From a virus: 56,297 nt of DNA. The stretch's first letter is position 1; each line of letters opens with the position of its first letter. Shown piece by piece: positions 1-7,361 of the stretch. The stretch is taken from positions 1-56,297 of the IMG/VR virus record IMGVR_UViG_3300029915_000033, one strand, 5' to 3'. The translations under genes and the position numbers were made by a program. Below the pieces are notes generated by a model, which saw nothing but the letters and a program-made list of their open reading frames with translations, was not told where the DNA came from and did no database searches.

Positions 1-140
1 GTCTTAAAACGAAGACCTTTGTGGTAGTGGCTGGTAAAGCATCAAAAACATTACAAGCTCTTCCTGGCGCTTTTGTGCTAAAGACTGTTAATGAACAAAC
101 TGTTGGCGAAACATTGACTTCAATTCGCAACAAGATTTAG
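1..140 (+). CDS. 3' end of an unidentified phage gene (partial)
   Basis: An open frame enters from the left edge and ends at TAG 138-140, giving 45 C-terminal residues ending TLTSIRNKI. The tail is basic and contains a valine-rich strand (FVVVAG) followed by a short helix-like stretch. The start lies outside the window. It reads directly into the next small gene with a 6-nt gap, so it is probably in the same operon as the SSB gene. No family can be assigned from so little sequence. Confidence 0.6.
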   Translation, partial: LKTKTFVVVAGKASKTLQALPGAFVLKTVNEQTVGETLTSIRNKI

Positions 141-146
141 GAATAT

Positions 147-323
147 ATGGATAACAATAATAGAATTGACCTAGAGACGCCAGTAATTGCTGCATTAGCT
201 ACAGCCTCTAAAGCTCCTTTTATGACCGCTTTTAAGGCAACTTTGGGTATTGGACTAGCAAGATTTTTAATGTTCGTTGGTGTTGTTTCAACAATCGTTT
301 TGGCAGTTAAAATTTTAAAATAA
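147..323 (+). CDS. Small membrane protein, one or two transmembrane segments
   Basis: 58 codons starting at ATG 147, with a weak AGGA upstream. The N-terminal part is polar; residues from about 34 to 57 are strongly hydrophobic (ARFLMFVGVVSTIVLAVKI) and end in a lysine, the pattern of a single C-terminal anchor. An earlier alanine-rich stretch could be an amphipathic helix. It sits between the partial gene at the window edge and the SSB gene, whose ribosome-binding site starts at its stop codon. Function unknown; it falls below usual length cut-offs for gene calling. Confidence 0.55.
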   Translation: MDNNNRIDLETPVIAALATASKAPFMTAFKATLGIGLARFLMFVGVVSTIVLAVKILK

Positions 324-332
324 GGAGAAAAT

Positions 333-1403
333 ATGGGTGTATTAAGCGCAGAGTATGGTAAAAAAGAGTTCGCAAAGAAAAACTATTATAGTCAGAAAGA
401 TGGAGATGTGGTGTTCCGCATTATTCCAGCCTTGACTCAATTCACAAACAATCCTAGGGACTGGGCTAAGTACCACTCAATTGTTTTCGGGTACAAGACT
501 TCAGAAGGAAAAGTTCGCCCCTTTCAAAGTGTCCAAGTTAAACGCAATAAGGTTATTGAGATCGAAGATCCGGCAGTGAAACGCATTGAGGATTTAAAAG
601 CAAAACTTGCGAAGGCTAAAGAAGAAAAGAATGACGATTTAGTCGCCAAGCTTAATACTTTGGTTGGATTTGGAGGGACCTACAGTATTGATAACAATTT
701 CCATATGAATGTGGTTGATCTCCAGGGAAATATCGGTACATTGAAACTTCGAATTTCCGCTAAAGAATTACTTGATATCGAAATCGAAAAACTTATGGAA
801 AAAGGCGTAGATCCACTTTCTTTGGATAATGGTCGCTATTTCGTGTTTACTCGCACAGGATCTGGTAATGCAACTACTTTTAAAGTAAGTGTTTACAAAG
901 AACAAATCGATTCACCAGAATACGGTCGTGTTGAGCGAGATGTTATTCATAAAATTACCCCAGAGCTTCTTGCTAAAATTGAACGCGAAGCTCAAGATTT
1001 AAGCAAAATTGCTCCAAAGCTTACTGTAGATGAAGTAGCGCGAATTGTTGCTTCAGCAGATATCGCAACTGGTAAAACTGCGGTATGTAACGAGCTTTTC
1101 GATAATCGTTGGAAATCAGAACGCGATGCCCGTAAATCTGGTCCTGCAGCAGCTCCAGCACAAGCTGCGCCTGCTCCAGCAGCACAACCTCAAGAGTCGG
1201 CACCAACTCCTACTCCGGTAACTGCGACATCAACAACTGTACGCGCAGCCACTAATATGGCTTCTCCAGTACAGGCAGCTCCTGTTCAAGCTCCCGCAGC
1301 AGTAGTTCTTACTACCCCTGTAGCTGCTGAGCAAAGCCACGAAGACTGGTTAAAAGAAATCGGAATCGATCCTAACGAATCTAATTCTAACATTCCATTT
1401 TAA
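333..1403 (+). CDS. Phage single-stranded DNA-binding protein, gp32-like role
   Basis: 356 residues with a clear AAGGAG site before the ATG. The N-terminal two thirds (about 1-260) is a globular domain rich in beta-strand and basic residues (FRIIPAL, KYHSIVFGYK). Residues about 268-335 are a low-complexity Ala/Pro/Gln/Thr linker, and the protein ends with an acidic segment and the tip NSNIPF. A flexible linker plus an acidic tip ending in IPF is the hallmark of bacterial and phage SSBs, where the tip recruits partner proteins. The next genes encode UvsY-like and UvsX-like proteins, the usual T4-type partners. The OB fold itself is inferred from architecture and context rather than read from conserved residues. 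Confidence 0.75.
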   Translation: MGVLSAEYGKKEFAKKNYYSQKDGDVVFRIIPALTQFTNNPRDWAKYHSIVFGYKTSEGKVRPFQSVQVKRNKVIEIEDPAVKRIEDLKAKLAKAKEEKNDDLVAKLNTLVGFGGTYSIDNNFHMNVVDLQGNIGTLKLRISAKELLDIEIEKLMEKGVDPLSLDNGRYFVFTRTGSGNATTFKVSVYKEQIDSPEYGRVERDVIHKITPELLAKIEREAQDLSKIAPKLTVDEVARIVASADIATGKTAVCNELFDNRWKSERDARKSGPAAAPAQAAPAPAAQPQESAPTPTPVTATSTTVRAATNMASPVQAAPVQAPAAVVLTTPVAAEQSHEDWLKEIGIDPNESNSNIPF

Positions 1404-1411
1404 GGAGTTCT

Positions 1412-1786
1412 ATGGACTTAAATCCAGAAACAGATCTATCGGTTGATATTCACAACCTTACCTCTGAATTTAGATATTTGCCAGGGCTATTGTTTAGGTA
1501 CTATCAGTATAAGGCCAAAGTAGAGTCTGTACGAGATATTGCCAAAGCAAAACTTAAAGAGACCAGGGCAGTTGTTTATAAAGGAATTAAAAGTGATACC
1601 TCAACCAAACATAGCGAAAAAAGTCTAGAAGCTGAAATAGACTCCCATCCAGATGTAGTAAGTGCTCAGATGAAGCTTATTAAAGCCGAACATGACGCTA
1701 CTACTTGGGAAGGTGCCGTTGATTCTATGAAGGCTAAAAAGGATATGGTAATACAACTTGGAAGTGATCGCAGGAAAGAAATGTGA
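1412..1786 (+). CDS. uvsY: UvsY-like recombination mediator (probable)
   Basis: 124 residues, mostly charged helix. T4 UvsY (137 residues) loads UvsX recombinase onto SSB-coated DNA. The central part here (YYQYKAKVESVRDIAKAKLKE, then KHSEKSLEAEIDSHPDV) shows the same ordering as UvsY-family proteins: a Tyr-rich helix, a lysine-rich helix, an SE/K segment, then a D-V motif and a long C-terminal helix. The assignment rests on that pattern, on size, and on its position between the SSB and UvsX genes. It overlaps neither neighbour; 142 nt separate it from uvsX, a gap that holds a decayed HNH endonuclease. A search against the UvsY family would settle the call. Confidence 0.6.
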   Translation: MDLNPETDLSVDIHNLTSEFRYLPGLLFRYYQYKAKVESVRDIAKAKLKETRAVVYKGIKSDTSTKHSEKSLEAEIDSHPDVVSAQMKLIKAEHDATTWEGAVDSMKAKKDMVIQLGSDRRKEM

Positions 1787-1816
1787 TTAAAGAAAAACAA
1801 GTAAAAATAATATTAG

Positions 1817-1927
1817 GACATATCCAATGGAATTTGTTTATGTAAAAAATGTCATAATAAATTCCATAAATTTTATGGGAAAAAGAATAACAATAGAATT
1901 CAATTAGCAGAATTTTTAGGAGAATAA
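1817..1927 (+). pseudogene. Remnant of the C-terminus of an HNH homing endonuclease
   Basis: Between the UvsY-like and UvsX genes, the frame opening just after TAG 1814-1816 reads DISNGICLCKKCHNKFHKFY then GKKNNN and ends at TAA 1925. This matches the C-terminal half of phage HNH endonucleases, whose last zinc-binding CxxCH and FHxxYG motifs look just like this. There is no start codon or N-terminal His-Asn half in any nearby frame, so the gene is truncated. Its stop lies 1 nt before the ATG of uvsX, and the remnant now supplies the ribosome-binding site (TTAGGAG) for that gene. Confidence 0.7.
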
Positions 1928-1928
1928 A

Positions 1929-2831
1929 ATGGCAAAGCAAGAAGAATCTTTAATTGATCGTATTCGTAATCGATTAAATGATAGTGCAGGTAAAGAATTA
2001 GTAAAGACCTATGGAGAAGGCGAAGAGCTACTTCAGGTTAAATCATGGATTCCACTTAAACCCTTCTTTAAAGAAGGGACTGGTGGAGACGGCTTTCCAT
2101 GTGGCCACATTACCCAAGTCATTGGCAAGCCAGATTCTGGTAAAACCACCTTGATTATGGAGGGCATGGTACAGTGCCAAAAAATGGGTGGTGTAGTGTT
2201 TTTGATTGATTCAGAGCATAAATTCTCTATGAGCCGACTTGCGTTAATGGGCGGAAAACCAAAAGAAGTTTTGGTGACCCCTACTGAGAACCTAGAAGAA
2301 GCTTGGGATGCTATTGAGAAGATTTTGACTGAAGCCAAAACTCTTAGAGAAGAAGGTTTTGCCGGACCCCTTATGATGGTATGGGACTCAGTTGCGGCCT
2401 CAGTGCCAGAATCTATCATGGATTCCGAAGCTGGTGACTTTCACGTTGCAGTCGAAGCTAAACTAAATAACAAGAACGTTCGTCGTCTTAGACAAGCAAT
2501 TAAGGAAACTGAACTTGCTTGTGTGTTTATTAATCACTATTATATGACACAACCTAAGAGTAAATATGAGCAACCAGAACTCATTATTAAGGGTGGAGAA
2601 GAACTTAGTTTTTTTTCAACTTTAATTTTGATCACCAAAAAGGGCGCAAAGATTACTCGTAACATCAAAAACGAAGAGCAGCAAATTGGTCGTACTACTC
2701 GATATACAGTTCACAAAGGTCACTTCCATGGTCGTACTATCGTTAAAGATGTATCGGTAGTCGATATCGGTATTTTAGATACCCCTGAAGCTTTGGAATC
2801 TTACAAGAAATCTCTTCGCGGAGAGTATTAG
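1929..2831 (+). CDS. uvsX: UvsX/RecA-like recombinase
   Basis: 300-residue RecA-fold ATPase for strand exchange and recombination-dependent replication. Walker A is GKPDSGKT (residues 66-73), the catalytic glutamate is in FLIDSEHKF (E96, the same number as RecA E96), and Walker B is LMMVWDS (148-154). A later segment, CVFINHYY (about 199-206), matches the RecA strand leading to loop L2. It is a little shorter than RecA or T4 UvsX (353 and 391 residues). It stands downstream of SSB and a UvsY-like mediator. The ribosome-binding site TTAGGAG lies inside the preceding HNH remnant. Confidence 0.93.
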   Translation: MAKQEESLIDRIRNRLNDSAGKELVKTYGEGEELLQVKSWIPLKPFFKEGTGGDGFPCGHITQVIGKPDSGKTTLIMEGMVQCQKMGGVVFLIDSEHKFSMSRLALMGGKPKEVLVTPTENLEEAWDAIEKILTEAKTLREEGFAGPLMMVWDSVAASVPESIMDSEAGDFHVAVEAKLNNKNVRRLRQAIKETELACVFINHYYMTQPKSKYEQPELIIKGGEELSFFSTLILITKKGAKITRNIKNEEQQIGRTTRYTVHKGHFHGRTIVKDVSVVDIGILDTPEALESYKKSLRGEY

Positions 2832-2834
2832 ATC

Positions 2835-3050
2835 ATGGAAAGCGTTAAAATAGCATTTTCAATTGGAGAAATTCTGGCCTATTCTGGACTGATATTCTCT
2901 TCATCTTTGATGCTTTATTTTTTAATCGCTAGAAATTTTAGTATAAAGAAACATCAAAAACTCTTCTTTATAGGTGTTAACGCCTGTTTTCTTGGGGTTT
3001 TTATTATGATGGCCGCTTTAATGTATGGCATATTTGAAGTATTAAAATGA
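2835..3050 (+). CDS. Small protein with two transmembrane segments
   Basis: 71 residues. Two hydrophobic helices are evident (about 8-30, containing LIFSSSLMLYFLI, and about 43-68, containing FFIGVNACFLGVFIMMAALM) separated by a short basic loop RNFSIKKHQK. The positive loop suggests both termini outside the cytoplasm. It starts 3 nt after uvsX and its TGA stop overlaps the next ATG, so it belongs to the recombination operon. No recognisable family; a holin is one possibility for a two-segment phage protein but nothing here proves it. Confidence 0.6.
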   Translation: MESVKIAFSIGEILAYSGLIFSSSLMLYFLIARNFSIKKHQKLFFIGVNACFLGVFIMMAALMYGIFEVLK

Positions 3051-3268
3051 CAACAAAATTAGACTTGTGTAAAGAAATCGGCGAATTAAAAATTCAAATT
3101 CAAAAACTCAAAAGAGAAAATAGCTATCTTTTAGATGAGATGATTGACCTAACAAAAGAACTTGGTGTTAAACCACACTATTACGACAATGCAAAGCATA
3201 ATTGGGGCACTGCAATGGCACATAAAGCTTCATTGGCAATTAAAAAAGTCTTTGATATGCGGACATAA
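3047..3268 (+). CDS. Small coiled-coil protein, unknown
   Basis: 73 residues, starting in an ATGA overlap with the preceding gene. Residues about 5-40 form a heptad-like, Lys/Glu-rich coiled coil (EIGELKIQIQKLKREN) followed by a polar tail with His and Trp. The coiled-coil part resembles that of the protein at 24564 (FRFEIQRLKRENDLLRK), so the two may share an ancestor or a partner. No function can be assigned. Confidence 0.6.
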   Translation: MTTKLDLCKEIGELKIQIQKLKRENSYLLDEMIDLTKELGVKPHYYDNAKHNWGTAMAHKASLAIKKVFDMRT

Positions 3269-3280
3269 GGATTGACTTAT

Positions 3281-3574
3281 ATGAAATATTTGCTACTATT
3301 ATTGTTAATGACTGGGTGCTCTTTAATTAAAATCCAGGAAGCTTCTCAGCCAGAAAAGCACCGTCCAGAGATCCTAACCATTTATTCATATGGATGTATC
3401 GCGGTAGAAGATTCGAAAGATTGCAAGGATATAATTGAGATATCTATATCGAGATCCAAAATCATTTATTTTACGGAAGATAAGGGAAATTGTTTCGTTA
3501 AATTCGTGGGAGATACTTTTCCACAAAGACTGAACATGACATGTAATGAGTTTAAAGAGTTTTTGAATCAATAA
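3281..3574 (+). CDS. Predicted lipoprotein
   Basis: 97 residues from ATG 3281, which has AAGGA about 9 nt upstream; a TTG at 3272 would add three residues but is less likely. The N-terminus KYLLLLLLMTGCSLIK is a classical lipoprotein signal with lipobox M-T-G-C, so the mature protein would begin with a lipidated cysteine and sit in a membrane facing the periplasm. The rest has four further cysteines and no family I recognise. Phage lipoproteins can be spanin subunits or exclusion factors; position next to recombination genes does not discriminate. Confidence 0.6.
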   Translation: MKYLLLLLLMTGCSLIKIQEASQPEKHRPEILTIYSYGCIAVEDSKDCKDIIEISISRSKIIYFTEDKGNCFVKFVGDTFPQRLNMTCNEFKEFLNQ

Positions 3575-3576
3575 GT

Positions 3577-3808
3577 TTCCCGCAAGGGAACGTAAGCGGC
3601 GTGGAAAGATAGAGAATCGATAACGGGGCTGACTAATAGGGCCGTCCGATGCAGATTACTTGGAGACACGCTCAGACAGCCAGACCCATTACCGCGAAGA
3701 GCAGAGCCATGACTGAAGAGTCAGCGAAGTGACACTCAAGGTGCTGAAGCCATCCATAACTTGTGGGTGCTAGAAAATTGGGGTATCGGAGTAGCGTCCG
3801 GTCTTACG
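3577..3808 (+). ncRNA. Structured RNA, copy 1 of a two-copy family
   Basis: The 254-nt gap between two plus-strand genes has no convincing reading frame but strong secondary structure. It opens with a perfect hairpin TTCCC-GCAA-GGGAA (3577-3590, GNRA loop). A long-range stem CGTAAG (3591-3596) with CTTACG (3803-3808) closes the rest. Inside are GCGTG/CACGC (3599-3603 with 3667-3671), TGACT-GAAG-AGTCA (3710-3723), CATCC/GGGTG (3751-3755 with 3765-3769) and ATCGGA-GTAGCG-TCCGGT (3785-3802). Ordered blocks GCGGC, GGAAAG, TAGAGA, AGACAG, ACCG..GAAGA and GCGTCC recur in the same order at 50050-50253. It lies directly upstream of the ribosome-binding site of the next gene, so it could be a leader or a processed RNA. 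I do not recognise the family. Confidence 0.75.
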
Positions 3809-3828
3809 TTAAATATTAGGAGTCAGTA

Positions 3829-4734
3829 ATGATATCAGTTGATAGACCAGCACCAGAGAAACGCAAAATTAGCAGTAAAGATGACTTTGAACTGTGTTAT
3901 TTAAGACACCAATATCTTCGTAAAGCTAAAGGTAATCCTACCGCAGAAGAAATGGCTCCATACATTAAAATTGTAGAGAATCTTTCTCGAAATACTTTTT
4001 TTACTTACTATAACCTATTTAAAACGGTTGGCATGTACTTAGACGACGTTACCAGTATTGGCCAAGTGCATCTAGTGTCTTTCCTAAATCTATTTACTCT
4101 AGAGCAGATGGAAGAGAAAATGGACGCATGGGTGCTAAAATGGTTATTGAAACATAGCGGTGTTCATCCTGAAGCAAAAGATTTCTTGCAACAAAATAAG
4201 GCTAACTTTTCCATATTCTACAAACAACGCATGGAAGACTTGGTTCGGATCTGCAAGCAAAAATTAAGAAATATTAAGGGTCAATCATCGGAAGAATACC
4301 TGTCGTTTACTGGTACTGGCAAGCTTCCTCGTGATATAACCAAACTAATCAAAGAGTATGAAGAATATGGCTTTAAGAAAGTTGATTTTCCAACTTTCAA
4401 GTCAATCAGAAAAAAGGCAAACGTAAAAAATAACGTAATGGCTTTTAAATTTGGTGAGTCTTGGTATGTGTCTTTTCCGATACCCCAAAGAGAACTAGAA
4501 ATCGAAGATTTAATTGTTTCAGAAGTTAATCCTTATCTAAACACCCATAATAGACGCCCTGATCAAGTTCTCAATGATAATGAAGTAGAAAAGTTTACAA
4601 TGATTTTCAATAACAAAACAGACACTAAAAAGGTGCTTATTTTAAAGAAATTTATTGCAAAAAATCGAAATAAGAGCGAATATAGAAAAGAAGTGTCTAC
4701 AGCAAGAAAACTACTTAAGACTATTGGGGCGTAA
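3829..4734 (+). CDS. Conserved-looking phage protein of the replication block, unknown
   Basis: 301 residues, with AGGAG 9 nt before the ATG. It is helical and very basic, with a helix-turn-helix-like N-terminal half (NPTAEEMAPYIKIVENLSRN, then TFFTYYNLFK) and a C-terminal lysine-rich tail (KKFIAKNRNKSEYRKEVSTA). The N-terminal part could bind DNA. It begins right after structured RNA copy 1 and overlaps the next gene by 1 nt (TAATG), which leads into the helicase. Position suggests a replication accessory role, such as helicase loading or transcription control, but this is inference only. Confidence 0.6.
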   Translation: MISVDRPAPEKRKISSKDDFELCYLRHQYLRKAKGNPTAEEMAPYIKIVENLSRNTFFTYYNLFKTVGMYLDDVTSIGQVHLVSFLNLFTLEQMEEKMDAWVLKWLLKHSGVHPEAKDFLQQNKANFSIFYKQRMEDLVRICKQKLRNIKGQSSEEYLSFTGTGKLPRDITKLIKEYEEYGFKKVDFPTFKSIRKKANVKNNVMAFKFGESWYVSFPIPQRELEIEDLIVSEVNPYLNTHNRRPDQVLNDNEVEKFTMIFNNKTDTKKVLILKKFIAKNRNKSEYRKEVSTARKLLKTIGA

Positions 4735-5279
4735 TGGAAGACGAAAGACCATCCATCGAGGACATCATATTAGCCTGGAAAATGCAATACGGTGTTAGTC
4801 GTACCTCCGAACGTGGAAAGACGTATACTGAGATCCCAAGGAACAATAGGGAAGAATTCTTCCACTATCTTTGCTCTACATTATTTGAGCATGGGTATAC
4901 AGCCAAAGATATTACTAGACCAAACATTTGTTATAAGCTAGCCGAGTTGTGTTGGTCAGAAGAGATATATAGGCTCTCAAAATCGATCGTTGAGCGAAAA
5001 AGAAAACAGGAGATTGATACCTGGAAAGGTATTGTATTCCAAAGCCAAATTAGCTTTAGTGAAAAAGCCCCTACAAAAAATGTAGAAAAAGAACTTCCAC
5101 CTACTTCCAAAAAAGAACATGTAGAAGTTGTGGAAGAAGCCCTTCCTACTCTAGAAGAAGCTCTTAAGCCAGTAAAATTTATTCAAAATAATCCAAAATA
5201 CGATACATCAAAGCTCCCGCCAATGGTGCCAGATGAAGACTTTATGGCGCAATTAAATGCTTTGGGGAGAAGAAAATGA
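4734..5279 (+). CDS. Unknown protein just upstream of the helicase; loader candidate
   Basis: 181 residues. The first 90 are helical with many aromatic residues (EEFFHYLCSTLFEHGYTAKD), the middle is basic (VERKRKQEIDTWKG) and the C-terminal 70 residues are a Pro/Glu/Lys-rich, probably disordered tail. It starts in a TAATG overlap and ends in an ATGA overlap with the helicase, so the three genes are translationally coupled. Replicative helicases of phages often have a loader encoded next to them; no loader signature is visible here. Confidence 0.6.
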   Translation: MEDERPSIEDIILAWKMQYGVSRTSERGKTYTEIPRNNREEFFHYLCSTLFEHGYTAKDITRPNICYKLAELCWSEEIYRLSKSIVERKRKQEIDTWKGIVFQSQISFSEKAPTKNVEKELPPTSKKEHVEVVEEALPTLEEALKPVKFIQNNPKYDTSKLPPMVPDEDFMAQLNALGRRK

Positions 5280-6418
5280 GCAAAGAGTTAGACGAATTTG
5301 AGCAAAAACTCGAAGCTGATAAGAAAATGGACCAACGTAAAAAGGAAGTCCAAGAAAAAAGCCTTATCCTGCAAGAGCATAGGGTAGATCGAGATCTCAC
5401 CAGATTAATACAGAATCAGGATGAGCTTAAAAAAGGACAAGAAGTTGATTTCTCTAGTCTGCCCCAGTCATACGTTGATGAACTGGTAAATTCAAGTAAT
5501 AAGTATATTGAGGCCGCTAGACTATCTATGTGCTTTATGAATGAAATGTTTCGCTTAGTGGTACCCTATTTTCAGAAGAATCTCATTCTCATTGGTGCTG
5601 ATACTGGAGACGGTAAATCAACTACGGTTGCAAATATTATTTATTCGACTATTACAACGCCAAATCCAGCTACGGGTAAATTAGGTCGAGCATTGGTACT
5701 CTCGAACGAGGAAGCGCCAGAAGACTTTTACAATCGTATTACAGCCGTTCATATGGGCTTAAAATACACTAACCACAATTTGATTACCGATGAAGAAAAA
5801 GAAACATATGCCAAATTCATTCCTCTATGGTGTAAAGATGACAGACTTTCAATCATTGGCGATACCTATCAAGGAATCTCTGGTTGGACTACGACCCTCG
5901 AAGGAATCGAGAAGATTTTTACCAACTTGATTGAGAGTGGTAATGCCCCAGATGTAGTTATTCTAGATTACTACCAGAACGTAAAACGCTCAAAAAATGA
6001 TCCAGAATTAGATCAATATAAGACTCAGGCAATGTTTGCTGCATTCCTAGATAAAATGAAATTAGTTTATCCAGGACCAATCGTTGTTATGGCTCAAATG
6101 AAGCGCCTTACCGGTGATGATGACACGACCCCTTTTAACGTTCGATTAAAGGGAAGTAAGGAGATTTGCGATAAGGCTACATTCATTGCAGAGATCACTC
6201 CAGAACGTAAATTGCTTCGTAGTAAATGGAAAATATGGAAAAGTCGTTTTAATGACTCTGCAGGAGAAGACTTCCATGTTGGGTACGACCGTGGTAAATT
6301 TGTACCGTATGATGAGGCATTCCAAGCAAGCGTTGCAAAAATAGTGCAGAAAAATCTGGAAGCACATTATGGAAGCGATCTGGGACTTAATAAAAAAGAC
6401 GAGAAGGATGAAGAATAG
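5276..6418 (+). CDS. DnaB-like replicative helicase
   Basis: 380-residue RecA-fold helicase of the DnaB family. After a charged N-terminus (1-60), Walker A is GADTGDGKST (107-116), followed by LVLSNEEAPEDF (141-152, with the glutamate typical of DnaB), Walker B DVVILDYYQ (226-234) and a sensor-like strand VVMAQMKR (about 270). It lacks the large N-terminal primase-binding domain of bacterial DnaB (about 470 residues) and resembles the short phage helicases. Its role would be fork unwinding with the primase-like protein at 7362. An HNH endonuclease gene follows 6 nt downstream. Confidence 0.88.
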   Translation: MSKELDEFEQKLEADKKMDQRKKEVQEKSLILQEHRVDRDLTRLIQNQDELKKGQEVDFSSLPQSYVDELVNSSNKYIEAARLSMCFMNEMFRLVVPYFQKNLILIGADTGDGKSTTVANIIYSTITTPNPATGKLGRALVLSNEEAPEDFYNRITAVHMGLKYTNHNLITDEEKETYAKFIPLWCKDDRLSIIGDTYQGISGWTTTLEGIEKIFTNLIESGNAPDVVILDYYQNVKRSKNDPELDQYKTQAMFAAFLDKMKLVYPGPIVVMAQMKRLTGDDDTTPFNVRLKGSKEICDKATFIAEITPERKLLRSKWKIWKSRFNDSAGEDFHVGYDRGKFVPYDEAFQASVAKIVQKNLEAHYGSDLGLNKKDEKDEE

Positions 6419-6424
6419 AGCGAT

Positions 6425-6883
6425 ATGGCTTTTATTACATTGACTCAAAATAAAATCGCTGAAGTGGACGAAGAAGATCTACCAAAACTTCTTAAACATA
6501 AATGGATTTATAGCACTAAAAATAAAAAATTTCAAGGATATGCTCAAAGCAATAGAAGTACGGGAAGTATCTATATGCATAGATTGATAACAAATTGTCC
6601 ATCGGATAAAATTGTAGACCATAAAGATGGAAACACCCTAAACAACAAAAAAGAAAATTTAAGAATTTGTACTCAAAAAGAAAATATGAGAAATTCAAAA
6701 ACCAAAAGTGACAATAAATCTGGTTATAAGGGTGTACATTTACATAAATTAACAGGAAAATGGAGATCACAAATTACGGTTAATGGGAAAACAATATCTT
6801 TAGGGCTATTTGACGACCCCAAAGAAGCGGCTGAAGCAAGAAAAAATGCCGCTAAGATGTATCACGGAGAATTTTATAAATGA
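6425..6883 (+). CDS. HNH homing endonuclease with AP2 DNA-binding domain
   Basis: 152 residues. The HNH core is visible as YMHRLI (about 51-56), IVDHKDGNTLNN (63-74) and NLRICTQKEN (about 78-87), followed by an AP2 domain (SGYKGVHLHKLTGKWRSQI, then LGLFDDPKEAAEARKNAAK). The same HNH_3 plus AP2 arrangement occurs at 10387. It is a free-standing mobile gene placed immediately after the helicase, and the small gene after it seems to have lost its ATG. It would make a site-specific cut in endonuclease-free alleles of this locus. Confidence 0.9.
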   Translation: MAFITLTQNKIAEVDEEDLPKLLKHKWIYSTKNKKFQGYAQSNRSTGSIYMHRLITNCPSDKIVDHKDGNTLNNKKENLRICTQKENMRNSKTKSDNKSGYKGVHLHKLTGKWRSQITVNGKTISLGLFDDPKEAAEARKNAAKMYHGEFYK

Positions 6884-6893
6884 GAGGTGATTT

Positions 6894-7061
6894 ATTTGTA
6901 TAGTATGCATACTGTGGGAAAAAGACAAGCTAACAAATAAAGAAGCTAGACAGGCTTTGTTCGAAATGGTTCTAGAAAATACGGCCAGTGAACAACATAT
7001 TGAGGAAGCTTATGTTAAATTTAGTGGAAAAGAGGAGAAAGAAAATGGAATACAAGACTAG
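6894..7061 (+). CDS. Small conserved-looking protein lacking an ATG (ATT start?)
   Basis: A 55-codon frame (6894-7061) runs from just after TGA 6888-6890 through ILWEKDKLTNKEARQALFEM and ends inside the next gene. The amphipathic sequence looks coding, and the frame overlaps the next start as in other gene pairs here. No ATG, GTG or TTG is available near its beginning; GAGAGGTGA (6883-6891) is a good ribosome-binding site only for ATT 6894. Either ATT is used or the start was removed when the upstream HNH gene inserted. Confidence 0.5.
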   Translation: MCIVCILWEKDKLTNKEARQALFEMVLENTASEQHIEEAYVKFSGKEEKENGIQD

Positions 7062-7359
7062 ACAAGAACTAAATGAATTATCGCTTAAGGCTTTTGGAGC
7101 ATCGTCCAAATGGCAGAAGCTAGTAAACAATGGACGCCCAGAGCTTTATGAGCGTGATCGAGAAGTGGTTATTCCTGGTGCAAATGGATTATCCAAGAAG
7201 GTATTCAAAGACCAAAAACTTGTTCTTAAGCGTTTTACGGTTGAAGAAATTAAAAAACATATGATGCAAATTCTAGAAGATCGTCATACACAAGAAAAAA
7301 TCGCAAAAGAAGCTTTGGCAGCTGCTGCGGCAGAAGATACTACACCACAACAAGGGTAA
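7045..7359 (+). CDS. Unknown phage protein
   Basis: 104 residues from ATG 7045, chosen because GAGGAG lies about 8 nt upstream; an in-frame GTG at 6988 has no such site and would overlap the preceding frame more. The sequence (RQELNELSLKAFGASSKWQK) begins with a helix and a short strand pair, then a helical C-terminus ending in an alanine-rich, poorly ordered tail AAAAAEDTTPQQG. It lies between the helicase block and the primase-like gene with a 2-nt gap to the latter. Function unknown. Confidence 0.65.
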   Translation: MEYKTRQELNELSLKAFGASSKWQKLVNNGRPELYERDREVVIPGANGLSKKVFKDQKLVLKRFTVEEIKKHMMQILEDRHTQEKIAKEALAAAAAEDTTPQQG

Positions 7360-7361
7360 GT

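Noticed and set aside
3577-3808. Known RNA classes (group I or II intron, RNase P, tmRNA, tRNA, hammerhead)
   Set aside because: I looked for the group I P/Q/R/S elements, group II domain V, RNase P conserved regions, a tRNA cloverleaf and hammerhead core bases. None fits, and the surrounding genes are not interrupted.
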